64,000 nucleotides of DNA, from contig NZ_AULR01000002.1 of assembly GCF_000422385.1 (NCBI RefSeq), positions 434,001 to 498,000 of the forward strand, read 5' to 3'. The position numbers and the translations under genes were made by a program. This document shows, in pieces, positions 47,770 to 57,057 of this stretch; the stretch's first letter is position 1; every line of letters begins with the position of its first letter. The stretch comes from Microbacterium indicum DSM 19969 (GTDB lineage Bacteria > Actinomycetota > Actinomycetes > Actinomycetales > Microbacteriaceae). Under the pieces are notes generated by a model. That model searched no databases, was not told where the DNA came from, and saw only the letters and a list, made by a program, of their open reading frames with translations.

Positions 47770-48324
47770 CCGTGCCTCGGCGGCGGCGACTGCGCGTCGC
47801 ATGTGCGCCGCGAGCGGAGTCGCCCCCGCGCCGCCGAGCGCCCACGCCCGCAGCGCCGCGACGAGCGCCGCCCCGAAGGCTCCCCCGCGCACCTCGGCGG
47901 CGAGGGGATCGGCCCCGTCGCGCACGAGGGCGCGCGCCGTGAGGCGCGAGACGCGCAGCATCCGGAGCGCCGACTCCGCCTCGAGGTGCGCCTCGATCCG
48001 CATCGTCCCGGCGTTCGCGAAGGCGAGGGCCAGCGCGTCGGGCGCGAAGCCGTCGGCGATCGCGACGACCGCCTCCGACGCCGATGCCCCCACGTCGACG
48101 AGCTCCGCGGCGGCGCGGATCCGCTCGTCGAGGCCGCCCCAGAGCAGGTCGGCCTTGCCCGCGGCGTAGTTGAAGAAGCTCGACCGGCCGACGCCCGCGC
48201 GAGTCGCGATCTCGGTGATCGAGGTCTCGTCGTACCCGCGCTCGAGGAAGAGCTCTCCTGCCGCCTCGGCGAGCATCTCGCGCGAGATCGCCTTGGGCCG
48301 GCCCCTGCCGCGGTTCGTCGCCAT
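47767..48324 (-). CDS. TetR-family transcriptional regulator
   Basis: 185 residues from MATNRGRGRP. HTH at about residues 30-55 (YDETSITEIATRAGVGRSSFFNYA, then GKADLLWGGLDERI), the pattern of the TetR branch with an acyl-CoA-like ligand-binding C-terminal domain. TACGAT 6 nt before the ATG suggests a leaderless mRNA. Palindromic sites of one type lie upstream of lipB and upstream of the peptide transporter, so it is probably the repressor of both. The ligand is unknown. Confidence 0.87.
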   Translation of the reverse strand: MATNRGRGRPKAISREMLAEAAGELFLERGYDETSITEIATRAGVGRSSFFNYAAGKADLLWGGLDERIRAAAELVDVGASASEAVVAIADGFAPDALALAFANAGTMRIEAHLEAESALRMLRVSRLTARALVRDGADPLAAEVRGGAFGAALVAALRAWALGGAGATPLAAHMRRAVAAAEAR

Positions 48325-48330
48325 GACTCG

Positions 48331-48336
48331 ATCGTA
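48331..48336 (-). promoter_or_regulatory. putative -10 element of leaderless tetR
   Basis: TACGAT on the minus strand with 6 nt to the ATG and no ribosome site. Confidence 0.45.
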
Positions 48337-48365
48337 TGGCGGCCCGCGATGGGCGCGCCGGGGTC

Positions 48366-48371
48366 TATTCT
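48366..48371 (+). promoter_or_regulatory. putative -10 element of lipB-lipA
   Basis: TATTCT immediately followed by the TTGGAC-ACA-GTCCAA palindrome, which would cover the transcript start. Leader of about 25 nt. Confidence 0.4.
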
Positions 48372-48385
48372 TGGACACAGTCCAA
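48371..48385. promoter_or_regulatory. TetR-type operator, site 1 (tetR-lipB gap)
   Basis: Perfect inverted repeat TTGGAC-N3-GTCCAA. Its core TGGAC-N3-GTCCA recurs at 50074-50086. It sits next to a tetR gene and overlaps the likely lipB promoter. Confidence 0.6.
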
Positions 48386-48401
48386 CAATGAAAGGGTGAG
48401 C

Positions 48402-49034
48402 ATGCTCGAGATCCTCGACGCCGGCCTCGCACCGCACCTCGTCCCCTATCGCGACGGATGGGACCTGCAGCGCCGCATCCACGCCGAGGTCGCCGGGGGC
48501 GAGAGGGGCGACACCCTGATCCTGCTCGAGCACGAGGCCGTGTTCACGGCGGGGTCGCGCACGCTGCCCCACGAGCGCCCGACCTCCGGATCCGCGCCCG
48601 TCGTCGACGTCGACCGCGGGGGCAAGATCACCTGGCACGGTCCGGGACAGCTCGTCGGCTACCCGATCGTGCAGGTGGGCGAACGGGGCGGCCTCGACTT
48701 CGTCCGCCGCCTCGAGGGCGCCCTCATCTCGGTCGCGGCGGCGTTCGGCGTCGCGGGCCGCCGCGTCGAGGGGCGCAGCGGCGTGTGGACCGCCGACGGA
48801 TCCGCGAAGATCGCGGCGATCGGGATGCGCGTCGCGCAGGGCGTCACGATGCACGGCTTCGCACTCAACTGCTCGTGCGCGACGGACCCGTTCGCCGAGA
48901 TCATTGCCTGCGGCATCGCCGACGTGGGCACCACGACCCTGGCCCGGGAGTCCGGGCGCACCATCGCACCGAGCGACGCGCGCGACGCCGTCGCCGCGGC
49001 CCTCACCGAGATCGTCGAAGGAGTTCCCGCATGA
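48402..49034 (+). CDS. lipB: Octanoyltransferase LipB
   Basis: 210 residues. Moves octanoyl groups from acyl carrier protein to lipoyl domains, the first step of lipoate assembly. Conserved [19 protein letters not shown], the catalytic Lys136 in GSAKIAAIG and Cys170 in IIACGI. AAAGGG precedes the ATG; a GTG two codons upstream is possible. Stop overlaps lipA by ATGA. The E2 protein SucB in this window is a likely substrate. Confidence 0.93.
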   Translation: MLEILDAGLAPHLVPYRDGWDLQRRIHAEVAGGERGDTLILLEHEAVFTAGSRTLPHERPTSGSAPVVDVDRGGKITWHGPGQLVGYPIVQVGERGGLDFVRRLEGALISVAAAFGVAGRRVEGRSGVWTADGSAKIAAIGMRVAQGVTMHGFALNCSCATDPFAEIIACGIADVGTTTLARESGRTIAPSDARDAVAAALTEIVEGVPA

Positions 49035-50020
49035 CCGCCGAGCCGAACGGACGCAGGCTGCTGCGCCTCGAGGTGCGCAACGCGCAGACCCCGATCGAGA
49101 AGAAGCCCGACTGGATCAAGGTCCAGGTGCGCCAGGGCCCCGATTACCGCGAGCTGCAGGATCTCGTGAAGACCGAGGACCTCCACACCGTGTGCCAGGA
49201 GGCGGGGTGCCCCAACATCTTCGAGTGCTGGGAGGACCGCGAGGCGACGTTCCTCATCGGCGGCTCGCAGTGCACGCGGCGCTGTGACTTCTGCCAGATC
49301 GACACGGGGAAGCCCGCGCAGTACGACACCGACGAGCCGCGCCGCGTCGCGGAGTCGGTGCGCCGCATGGGGCTGCGCTACGCGACCGTCACGAGCGTCG
49401 CGCGCGACGACCTCGAGGACACGGGCGCGTGGCTCAACGCCGAGACCGTGCGGCAGATCCACGCGATGAACCCCGCGACGGGCGTCGAGCTGCTCGCGAA
49501 CGACCACAGCGGCGAACCCGACTTCCTCGGGCAGATCTTCGAGGCGCGGCCCGAGGTGTTCGCGCACAACGTCGAGACCGTGCCGCGGGTGTTCCGGCGG
49601 ATCCGCCCGGCGTTCGCCTACGAGCGGTCGATCGCGGTGATCGCGCAGGGGCACCGGGCGGGCCTCATCACGAAGTCGAACCTCATCCTCGGCATGGGCG
49701 AGGAGCGCACCGAGATCCTCGACACCCTCCGCGACCTGCGGGAGGCCGGGTGCGACATCATCACGCTGACGCAGTATCTGCGGCCGTCGCCTCGGCACAT
49801 GCCGGTGCAGCGCTGGGTGAAGCCCGAGGAGTTCGTCGAGCTGAAGCAGGCCGCCGAGGAGATCGGGTTCCTCGGCGTCCTCGCCGGCCCCCTCGTGCGC
49901 TCCTCGTACCGCGCCGGCCGCCTCTGGGCGACGTCGATGCGCGAGAAGGGCCGCGAGATCCCCGCGCACCTCGCCCACATCGCCGCGGACGTCGAGCCGG
50001 CGTTCGCACGGGCGGTCTGA
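49031..50020 (+). CDS. lipA: Lipoyl synthase LipA
   Basis: 329 residues. Radical SAM enzyme that inserts two sulfurs into the octanoyl group. Both iron-sulfur clusters are visible: Cys55, Cys60, Cys66 (auxiliary cluster, sacrificed as sulfur donor) and Cys81, Cys85, Cys88 (CTRRCDFC, radical SAM cluster). The closing RSSYRAGR supplies the conserved Ser ligand. Coupled to lipB by an ATGA overlap. Confidence 0.96.
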   Translation: MTAEPNGRRLLRLEVRNAQTPIEKKPDWIKVQVRQGPDYRELQDLVKTEDLHTVCQEAGCPNIFECWEDREATFLIGGSQCTRRCDFCQIDTGKPAQYDTDEPRRVAESVRRMGLRYATVTSVARDDLEDTGAWLNAETVRQIHAMNPATGVELLANDHSGEPDFLGQIFEARPEVFAHNVETVPRVFRRIRPAFAYERSIAVIAQGHRAGLITKSNLILGMGEERTEILDTLRDLREAGCDIITLTQYLRPSPRHMPVQRWVKPEEFVELKQAAEEIGFLGVLAGPLVRSSYRAGRLWATSMREKGREIPAHLAHIAADVEPAFARAV

Positions 50021-50073
50021 GCGCGGAATACGAGCGCTCCCTGCCGGGTTAGCATGGACGTCGGCCCATTTTC

Positions 50074-50086
50074 TGGACCGCGTCCA
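50074..50086. promoter_or_regulatory. TetR-type operator, site 2 (peptide transporter promoter)
   Basis: TGGAC-CGC-GTCCA, the same core inverted repeat as at 48371-48385, 22 nt before the binding-protein ATG and about 20 nt after a candidate -10 TAGCAT (50050-50055). Confidence 0.6.
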
Positions 50087-50107
50087 CCTGATCCCATCGA
50101 GGAACGC

Positions 50108-51742
50108 ATGCGCCTTCTCCCCCGCGTCCTGTCCATCTCCGCCGCCGCGGCCGCCGCCCTCCTGATCGCGGGGTGCTCCGCGGGAGGCGGATCCGCGGCC
50201 ACGGCCGAGCCCGAGGACGGCGGGACCCTCGTCTACGCGACGGGCGACGCCGAGCCCACCTGCCTCGACCCGCACGTCGGCGGGAACTGGCCGCAGGCGA
50301 TCCTCTCGGCGCAGTACCTCGAGCCGCTCTTCGGGCGCGACGCCGACGGCGAGATCGTGCCGTGGCTCGCCGAGTCGGGCACGCCGTCGGACGACGGCCT
50401 CACGTGGTCGATCACGCTGAAGAGCGGGATCGAGTTCACCGACGGCACGCCGTTCGACGGCGACGCCGTGAAGGCCAACATCGAGCACCTGCAGGATCCC
50501 GACACGGCGTCGTCGACGGGATACCTCGCGGTCGAGCAGATCTCCGACGTCGAGGTCGTCGACGCGACGCACGTCGACCTGCACCTCTCGACGCCGAAGT
50601 CGGCGCTCCTCGAGGTGCTCAGCCAGCCGTGGAACGCCATGGAGTCGCCCGCCGGCATCGCGCGCGGGCAGGAGGAGAACTGCCAGGCGCCGATCGGGAC
50701 GGGCCCCTTCGTCGTCGAGGACTGGGTTCCCCAGCAGCAGGTCGACCTCGTCCGCAACGACGACTACGCGGGCTCGGCGCCCTTCGCCGACCGCGACGGC
50801 GCGGCGCACCTCGACGGCATCACGTGGCGCTTCATCCCCGACGCCGCGACGCGGCAGGCGGCGCTCGCGTCCGGCGAGGTCGACGTCATCGACAACCCCC
50901 TGCCGAGCGACATCGTCCAGGCCTCGGCGCAGGGCCTCGAGCACATCGACGCCCCGCGCCAGGCTGCGTCGAACCGCCTCGAGCTCAACACGGCGCAGGC
51001 CCCGTTCGACGACGCGGGCGTGCGCGAGGCGTTCATTCGCGCCGCCGACCCGGACCCCGGGATCGAGGCGCTCTTCCAGGGCACGGCGGAGCGCTCGTAC
51101 TCGGTCCTCTCGAGCCTCGAGCCGTTCGCGGTCTCGGAGCCCGACCTGTTCGCGACCGACGTCGATGAGGCGAACCGTCTGCTCGACGAGGCCGGATGGA
51201 CCGACCGCGACGACGACGGCACCCGCATGAAGGACGGCGAGCGGCTCACGGTCCGCTTCCCCGTGTCGACGAGCCAGTCGACCGCCGCCGAGCAGTCGCT
51301 CTTCGAGCAGATCCAGGCGAACGAGGCGGGCGTCGGCTTCGACGTCGAGATCTCGCCTGTCGACCTCTCGTCCTGGTACGGCGCGCTCGCGGCCCACGAG
51401 TACGAGGTCGTCTCGGCCCCGTACACGATGGTCGGCCCCGACGTGCTGCGCATCGTCTACAGCAGCGAGAGCATCGAGCCCGCCCCGAGCGGCTACTTCG
51501 CGAACAACGCGCAGATCTCGATCCCCGAGCTCGACGACGTCCTCGATCAGGCCCTCGCGACGACCGACTTCGACGCGCGCCGCGACCTCTACGCCCAGGC
51601 GCAGGAGATCATCCTCGGCACATACGCCGTGCTCCCGCTGTACGACCAGCAGAACCACTTCCTCGTGGGCGGCGTCACGGGGATCGAGACCCTCGACACC
51701 GTGTCGGTCCCGTCGTTCCTGAACGCCCAGCTCACCGAATGA
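50108..51742 (+). CDS. Peptide/nickel-type ABC transporter substrate-binding lipoprotein
   Basis: 544 residues. Signal peptide with lipobox LLIAGCSAG (lipidated Cys about residue 21), then an SBP_bac_5 fold: DGGTLVYATGDAEPTCLDPH, TWSITLKSGIEFTDGTPF, and the end LPLYDQQNHFLVGG. It binds oligopeptides or another solute outside the membrane. ATG with GAGGAACGC upstream; the start at 50054 would precede the operator and lacks a signal. First of four overlapping genes. Confidence 0.9.
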   Translation: MRLLPRVLSISAAAAAALLIAGCSAGGGSAATAEPEDGGTLVYATGDAEPTCLDPHVGGNWPQAILSAQYLEPLFGRDADGEIVPWLAESGTPSDDGLTWSITLKSGIEFTDGTPFDGDAVKANIEHLQDPDTASSTGYLAVEQISDVEVVDATHVDLHLSTPKSALLEVLSQPWNAMESPAGIARGQEENCQAPIGTGPFVVEDWVPQQQVDLVRNDDYAGSAPFADRDGAAHLDGITWRFIPDAATRQAALASGEVDVIDNPLPSDIVQASAQGLEHIDAPRQAASNRLELNTAQAPFDDAGVREAFIRAADPDPGIEALFQGTAERSYSVLSSLEPFAVSEPDLFATDVDEANRLLDEAGWTDRDDDGTRMKDGERLTVRFPVSTSQSTAAEQSLFEQIQANEAGVGFDVEISPVDLSSWYGALAAHEYEVVSAPYTMVGPDVLRIVYSSESIEPAPSGYFANNAQISIPELDDVLDQALATTDFDARRDLYAQAQEIILGTYAVLPLYDQQNHFLVGGVTGIETLDTVSVPSFLNAQLTE

Positions 51743-52725
51743 CGGCGGTCCGGTGGATCGCGGCGCGCGTCGGCTCCGCGATCCTCGTCGTGTGGATCGT
51801 CGCGACGGTCGTCTTCTTCGCCCTCCGGGCGACGGGCGACCCGCTCGAGGCGATCCTCGGCGGGCCGGGCTCGAACGCGAGCCCCGAGGCGATCGCGGCG
51901 GCGACGTCGCGCTACGGCCTCGACCGCCCCGTCGTCGTCCAGTACCTCCTCCAGCTGCGCGACATCGCGACCCTGAGCCTCGGCGACTCGTACGCGCGCC
52001 GCACCCCGGTATCGACGCTGATCGCGGAGCAGCTGCCGAACACGCTGGTCCTCGCGGTCCTCGCGCTCGCGCTCGCCTGGGTGCTCGCCGTCGCGGGCGC
52101 GCTCATCCAGCAGACGGCGCGGGGGCCCGTAGGCCGCGCCGCGGGGGCCGTGCTGCGCTTCTGCGAGATCGTCGCGAGCGTCATGCCCGGGTTCTGGCTC
52201 GGCGCGGTCCTCATCGTCGTGTTCTCGACCTCGCTCGGCTGGCTGCCCGCGACGAGCGCCGCGAACGATCCGGCCTCCCTCGTGCTCCCCGTCGTCACCC
52301 TCGCGGTCCCGATCGCCGGCTTCCTGTCGCAGGTGTCGCGCGAGGCGCTCGTCGAGGCCGACGGCGCGCCCTTCGCCACGACGTCCCGCGCGCGCGGCGC
52401 CGGCGAGGCCCGCGTCCTGCTCCGCCACACGCTGCGCCACGCGGCACTCCCCGCGCTCTCGCTGTCGGGCTGGTCGCTCGGCAACCTGCTCTCGGGCGCG
52501 GTCGTCGTCGAGGTGCTCTTCGCGCGGCCGGGGCTCGGCCGGCTCCTCCAGGACGCCGCGCTCCAACGCGACGTCCCCGTGGCGATCGGCGCCGTCGCGG
52601 TCGTGGCGGTCATCTACGTCGTCGTCGTAACCGCGACGGACGCGCTCGAGCTCGTCGTCGACCCGCGTCTGCGCGGCGCGCGCACCCCGGCCCGGACGGC
52701 GCCCGACCAGGCGGTGGGATCGTGA
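51739..52725 (+). CDS. Peptide ABC transporter permease (DppB-type)
   Basis: 328 residues, six membrane helices. The N-terminal VRWIAARVGSAILVVWIVATVVFFALR and RYGLDRPVVVQYL are typical of DppB/OppB, as are GDSYARRTPVSTLIAEQLPNTL and the coupling-loop region TTSRARGAGEARVLLRHTLRHAALPAL. ATGA overlap with the binding-protein gene, GTGA overlap with permease 2. Confidence 0.9.
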   Translation: MTAVRWIAARVGSAILVVWIVATVVFFALRATGDPLEAILGGPGSNASPEAIAAATSRYGLDRPVVVQYLLQLRDIATLSLGDSYARRTPVSTLIAEQLPNTLVLAVLALALAWVLAVAGALIQQTARGPVGRAAGAVLRFCEIVASVMPGFWLGAVLIVVFSTSLGWLPATSAANDPASLVLPVVTLAVPIAGFLSQVSREALVEADGAPFATTSRARGAGEARVLLRHTLRHAALPALSLSGWSLGNLLSGAVVVEVLFARPGLGRLLQDAALQRDVPVAIGAVAVVAVIYVVVVTATDALELVVDPRLRGARTPARTAPDQAVGS

Positions 52726-53519
52726 CGGCGGTCCGCAGGCTCGGCGCCCCGGGCCTCGTCGCGGCGGCGGTCGTCGTGCTCCTCGCGATCGCGGTCGCGG
52801 CCCCGTCGCTCCTCGCCCCCGCGGATCCGCTCGCCGTCGCTCCCGCCGACGGGTTCCAGCCGCCCTCGGGCGCGCACCTCTTCGGGACCGACGAGTCGGG
52901 GCGCGACCTCCTCTCGCGCGTGGTCCACGGCGCGGCGGCCTCGGCCGGCATCGGGCTCGCGGCGACGGCCCTCGGCGTCGGGATCGGGATCGTCCTCGGC
53001 TTCGCCTCGGGCCTCGGCCCGCGCCTCCTCGACGCGGCGCTCGCCCGGATCATCGAGGTCCTCTACGCGCTCCCGACGCTCGTCATGGCGCTGCTGTTCG
53101 TCGCCGTCATGGGCCCGGGCACGACGTCCTCGGTCCTCGCGATCGGGCTCGCGACGGCGCCCGGATACGCCCGCATCGTCCGCGCCCGCGTCCGCTCGGT
53201 GGCTCTCGGCGACTACGTCGCCTACGCGCGGCACGAGGGCGCGGGGCCCGTCACGGTCTTCCGCCGGCACGTGCTGCCGAACACCCTCTGGCCACTCGCC
53301 GCCATGATCACGCTGGGGATCGGGCAGGCGATCGTGTGGGTGTCGGCGCTCAGCTTCCTGGGCCTCGGCACCCCGCCTCCCTCGCCCGAGTGGGGCTCGC
53401 TCCTCAACGCCGGGCGCGTGTACATCCAGACCGCGTGGTGGATCACGGTCTTTCCGGGCCTCGCGATCGTCGCGACGGCGACGGCCCTCACGGTCCTCGG
53501 ACGGAGGCTCTCTCGATGA
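52722..53519 (+). CDS. Peptide ABC transporter permease (DppC-type)
   Basis: 265 residues. DppC features are HLFGTDESGRDLLSRVVHGA at the periplasmic entry and the EAA-loop YARHEGAGPVTVFRRHVLPN, followed by LSFLGLGTPPPSPEWGSLL. It lacks the longer N-terminal part of some DppC proteins but appears complete. Overlaps both neighbours by four bases. Confidence 0.9.
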   Translation: MTAVRRLGAPGLVAAAVVVLLAIAVAAPSLLAPADPLAVAPADGFQPPSGAHLFGTDESGRDLLSRVVHGAAASAGIGLAATALGVGIGIVLGFASGLGPRLLDAALARIIEVLYALPTLVMALLFVAVMGPGTTSSVLAIGLATAPGYARIVRARVRSVALGDYVAYARHEGAGPVTVFRRHVLPNTLWPLAAMITLGIGQAIVWVSALSFLGLGTPPPSPEWGSLLNAGRVYIQTAWWITVFPGLAIVATATALTVLGRRLSR

Positions 53520-54991
53520 CCCTGCTCGACGTCTCGGACCTGCGCGTCGATCTCCCCGGGACGGGACCCGTCCTGCGCGGCACGACCCTCTCCGTCGCCG
53601 CCGGCGAGGCGCTCGGCGTCGTCGGCGAGTCGGGCGCGGGGAAGTCGGTGCTCGCGCGCACGCTCCTCGGGCTGACGCAGGCCGACCGCGCCGCGCGCGT
53701 GTCGGGATCCCTCGCCTTCGACGGGCGCGACCTCTCGCGCGCGTCGCAGCGCGAGTGGCGGCAGCTCCGCGGCTCGCGCATGGGGCTCGTCCTGCAGGAC
53801 GCGCTGCAGTCGCTCGACCCCCTGCGCACCGTGGAGGCCGAGGTCGCCGAGACGCTCGCGCTGCGGCGCGTGCCGCGCGCGGAGCGGCGCGAGCGCGCCG
53901 TCTCCGCCCTCGAGCGCGCGGGTCTTCCGGGCGCACGCGAGCTCCTCGGGCGCCGCCCCGGCGAGCTCTCCGGCGGCATGCGCCAGCGCGCTCTCATCGC
54001 GTCGGCGATCGTCGGCGGGGCGGACCTCGTCGTCGCCGACGAGCCGACGACGGCGCTCGATGCGACGACGGCCGCTCGCGTTCTCGACCTGCTCGCGCGG
54101 CTCCGGGACGAGGGCGCGGCGCTCGTCCTCATCAGCCACGACCTGCACGCCGTGCGGCGCGTCGCCGACCGGGTGGCCGTCCTCGACCGCGGCGAGATCG
54201 TCGAACAGGGGCCGACGGCCGCGGTCCTCGCGGCGCCGGCGCACCCCCGGACGCGCGCGCTCCTGGCCGCCGTCCCGTCGGGCCCCAAACCGGATCCGGC
54301 GCCGCCCGCCGCGGCCGCGCTCGTCACGGCCTCCGGCGTCACGAAGAGCTACGGCAGGACCACCGCGGTCGACGACGTGTCGCTGACGCTCGGCCCCGGC
54401 GAGACCCTCGGCGTCGTGGGCGAGTCCGGGTCGGGCAAGTCCACGCTCGCGCGCCTGGTCATCGGGCAGGAACGGCCCGACCGGGGCGGGGTCGCGCTCG
54501 CGGGCGCCCCGCGGATCCGCCTCATCCCACAGGATCCGCTCGGCAGCTTCGACCCGCGCTTCGCCGTCGAGCGGATCCTGCGCCTCGCGGGCGGATCCGG
54601 CGGCGAGGCCCCCGAGGCGCTCCTCGCGAGCGTCGGCCTGCCGCGGGAGGTCCTCGCGCGCCGCCCGCGCGCGCTGTCGGGCGGCCAGCGCCAGCGCGTC
54701 GCGATCGCACGCGCCCTCGCCGCCTCCCCCGACGTGCTCGTCTGCGACGAGCCCGTATCGGCCCTCGACGTGACGACGCAGGCGGGCATCCTCGACCTGC
54801 TCGCGGGGCTGCAGCGCGAGCGCGGCCTCGCGATGCTCTTCATCTCGCACGACCTCGCGGTCGTGCGGAGGATCAGCGATCGCGTGATGGTGATGCGGCG
54901 CGGCCGCGTGGTCGAGGAGGGGCCGACCGAGAGCGTCTACGCGAACCCGCGCACGGCCTTCGCGCGCGAGCTCATCGCGGCGAGCCGCTGA
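53516..54991 (+). CDS. Peptide ABC transporter, fused dual ATP-binding protein (DppD-DppF)
   Basis: 491 residues with two complete ATPase domains in one chain. Domain 1: GESGAGKSV, LSGGMRQRA, VVADEPTTALDA. Domain 2, from about residue 265: GESGSGKST, LSGGQRQRV, VCDEPVSALDV. Each has its switch His (LISHDLHAV, FISHDLAVV). Fusion removes the need for separate DppD and DppF subunits. ATGA overlap with permease 2. Ends three bp from the convergent PPOX gene. Confidence 0.92.
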   Translation: MTLLDVSDLRVDLPGTGPVLRGTTLSVAAGEALGVVGESGAGKSVLARTLLGLTQADRAARVSGSLAFDGRDLSRASQREWRQLRGSRMGLVLQDALQSLDPLRTVEAEVAETLALRRVPRAERRERAVSALERAGLPGARELLGRRPGELSGGMRQRALIASAIVGGADLVVADEPTTALDATTAARVLDLLARLRDEGAALVLISHDLHAVRRVADRVAVLDRGEIVEQGPTAAVLAAPAHPRTRALLAAVPSGPKPDPAPPAAAALVTASGVTKSYGRTTAVDDVSLTLGPGETLGVVGESGSGKSTLARLVIGQERPDRGGVALAGAPRIRLIPQDPLGSFDPRFAVERILRLAGGSGGEAPEALLASVGLPREVLARRPRALSGGQRQRVAIARALAASPDVLVCDEPVSALDVTTQAGILDLLAGLQRERGLAMLFISHDLAVVRRISDRVMVMRRGRVVEEGPTESVYANPRTAFARELIAASR

Positions 54992-54994
54992 CCC

Positions 54995-55624
54995 TCAGTA
55001 GAGCTTCCGGCCGTAGGAGTCGCCGTAGTACGCGTCGAGCTCCTCGAGCGACGCGTCGCGGCGGTCGAGCCGCGACGCGAGGACGGCGCGGCGCGGGACC
55101 GTGCGCTCGGGGTCCCAGGTCTCGGGCTTCCACAGCTGAGACCGGAGGAACGCCTTCGAGCAGTGGTGGAACACCTCGTCGATGTCAACCACAAGAGCGA
55201 GGATCGGGCGGCGGCCCGTCACCGCGAGGTCGTCGAAGAACGGCGCGTCGGAGACGAGCGTCGCGCGGCCGTTGATGCGGAGCGTGTCGCCGCGGCCGGG
55301 GATGACGCAGTCGAGCCCGACGTGCGGGTTCTGCAGGATGTTGCGGTATCCGTCGACGCGGCGGTTGCCCGGCCGCTCGGCGATCGCGACGGTGCGCGCG
55401 TCGATCACGTGCACGAGCGAGCCGGCGGGATCGCCCTTGGGCGACACATCGCAGTTGCCCGCGGCGTCGCTCGTCGCGACGAAGCAGAACGGCGTCGCGG
55501 CGAGCCACGCGACGTCGTCGTCAGCCAGCTCGGCGCGCACCTTGTCTCGGGTCGACGGGAGCGGGACCCCGACGACGGCCTCCAGCGCCGCGACGTCGTC
55601 GACCACGCGCCACCCGTCGCGCAT
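54995..55624 (-). CDS. Pyridoxamine 5'-phosphate oxidase family flavoprotein (MSMEG_1061-like)
   Basis: 209 residues, split-barrel flavin-binding fold. Conserved segments ATPFCFVATSDAAGNCDVSPKGDP and ERPGNRRVDGYRNILQNPHVGL, then KAFLRSQLWKPETW, match the PPOX-type FMN family described from MSMEG_1061. Likely a flavin- (FMN or F420-) dependent oxidoreductase; substrate unknown. The ATG shares one base with the DUF2004 stop. Confidence 0.82.
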   Translation of the reverse strand: MRDGWRVVDDVAALEAVVGVPLPSTRDKVRAELADDDVAWLAATPFCFVATSDAAGNCDVSPKGDPAGSLVHVIDARTVAIAERPGNRRVDGYRNILQNPHVGLDCVIPGRGDTLRINGRATLVSDAPFFDDLAVTGRRPILALVVDIDEVFHHCSKAFLRSQLWKPETWDPERTVPRRAVLASRLDRRDASLEELDAYYGDSYGRKLY

Positions 55625-56124
55625 CAGTCGGCGCTCGTGACCGACTGGACCGTTCCGTCGCTCGCGACGTTGACGAGGAGCACCTCGTCGGCGTCGTCCG
55701 AGTCGAACGCGTACTCGAGGACGGCGAAGGGATCTTCGCTGCCGTGCTCGTCGGCGAGGATCGTCATGCTCACAAGCGTCAGCGAGCGGATGACGTCGAC
55801 GGGTGCGTCGCCCGAGAAGTCGATGAGGTGATCTTCGAGGTCGTCGCCGAATCGGTCGGAGATCGTGATGACGAACTCCGTGACGTCGCTCGCCCTGTTG
55901 TCGGTCTCGGACAGCATCGCCTCGCGCGAGCGGCTGTCGATCTCCTCGAGCGCCTGGATGATCGCGGCCGCGGCGTCGAGGCCCTCGGGGGTCACATCGA
56001 GCTGGTCGGGCGCCGTGAGGTCGACCGTCACGCGCATGTCGCCGAGGTCGACGTTCTCCGACCAGAAGATCGCGCCGTCGGGGCCCGACTCGAGGAGCCC
56101 GAAGAAGTCGTGTTCGATCGCCAT
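55624..56124 (-). CDS. DUF2004 domain-containing protein
   Basis: 166 residues from MAIEHDFFG. Strongly acidic soluble protein: FFGLLES, SENVDLGDMRVTVDL, a helical middle, and a closing beta segment ADEVLLVNVASDGTV. This is the DUF2004 family, function unknown. A TTG four codons upstream is a weaker start. Stop overlaps the PPOX ATG by one base, so they form a two-gene unit. Confidence 0.8.
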   Translation of the reverse strand: MAIEHDFFGLLESGPDGAIFWSENVDLGDMRVTVDLTAPDQLDVTPEGLDAAAAIIQALEEIDSRSREAMLSETDNRASDVTEFVITISDRFGDDLEDHLIDFSGDAPVDVIRSLTLVSMTILADEHGSEDPFAVLEYAFDSDDADEVLLVNVASDGTVQSVTSAD

Positions 56125-56164
56125 GCCCTCAGCCAATCACGAGATCCCGCGGCGGGCCACGGTT

Positions 56165-57034
56165 TCAGTCGACGAGTTGCGCCGCGAACGCCGCTGGCGT
56201 GAAGCCGGTGAGGTCTCCGATGTCCTCGCCCTGGCCGAGGAGCTTGACGGGGATGCCCGTGCGCTCCTGCACCGAGAGGACGAAGCCGCCCTTCGCGGAT
56301 CCATCGAGCTTCGTGATCACGAGGCCCGTGACGCCCGCGTGCTCGAGGAAGGCCTCGGCCTGCATGACTCCGTTCTGACCCGTCGTCGCGTCGAGCACGA
56401 GCAGCACCTCGCTGATGGGGGCCTGCTTCTCGATGACGCGGCGCACCTTCGTGAGCTCGTCCATGAGGCCGGCCTTGGTGTGCAGGCGGCCCGCGGTGTC
56501 GACGATCACGATCTCGGTGCCCGTCTCCTTCGCGTACGTGATCGTCTGGAAGGCGACCGACGCGGGATCCTGTCCTTCGCGCTCGGGGCGCACGATCGCC
56601 GCTCCCCCGCGCTCGGCCCAGGTCGCGAGCTGCTCGACCGCCGCCGCGCGGAACGTGTCGGCCGCGCCGACGACGATCGAGCGGCCGTAGCGGCCGAGGA
56701 AGGCCGCGAACTTGCCGATCGTCGTGGTCTTCCCGACGCCGTTGACCCCGACGACGAGCACCACGGCCGGTCGCTCGGTGAGCTTCAGCGTCGTGTCGAA
56801 CTTCGCGAAGCGCTCCTCGAGGCTCTCCACGAGCATGCGCTTGAGGTCCTTGGGGTCGGTCGTCCGGAAGCGGTCGACCTTCTCGCGCAGGTCGTCGACG
56901 ATCGCCTCGGTGATGTCGGGGCCGAAATCGGCCGTGATGAGCGCCGTCTCGAGGTCGTCCCACGTGTTCTCGTCGATGGTTTCCTTGACGAACATTCCGC
57001 GCAGCGCGCGGCCGAGAGACCACTTGGGAGCCAT
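56165..57034 (-). CDS. ftsY: Signal recognition particle receptor FtsY
   Basis: 289 residues, a short FtsY without the long acidic A domain. N domain from about residue 8, then the SRP GTPase G domain: GVNGVGKTTTIGKFAAFL, AADTFRAAAVEQL, IVIVDTAGRLHTK, VITKLDGSAKGG and the closing GQGEDIGDLTGFTPAAF. It docks the ribosome-Ffh complex at the membrane. TAGACT 6 nt before the ATG, without a ribosome site, suggests a leaderless mRNA. Confidence 0.95.
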   Translation of the reverse strand: MAPKWSLGRALRGMFVKETIDENTWDDLETALITADFGPDITEAIVDDLREKVDRFRTTDPKDLKRMLVESLEERFAKFDTTLKLTERPAVVLVVGVNGVGKTTTIGKFAAFLGRYGRSIVVGAADTFRAAAVEQLATWAERGGAAIVRPEREGQDPASVAFQTITYAKETGTEIVIVDTAGRLHTKAGLMDELTKVRRVIEKQAPISEVLLVLDATTGQNGVMQAEAFLEHAGVTGLVITKLDGSAKGGFVLSVQERTGIPVKLLGQGEDIGDLTGFTPAAFAAQLVD

Positions 57035-57040
57035 GCGCCC

Positions 57041-57046
57041 AGTCTA
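57041..57046 (-). promoter_or_regulatory. putative -10 element of leaderless ftsY
   Basis: TAGACT on the minus strand, 6 nt before the ATG, in the short gap after the methyltransferase gene. Confidence 0.5.
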
Positions 57047-57057
57047 CGGGGCGGGGC

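Noticed and set aside
56125..56136. TTG at 56136 as the DUF2004 start
   Set aside because: The ATG four codons later is a better codon and fits the family start; no ribosome site favours the TTG.
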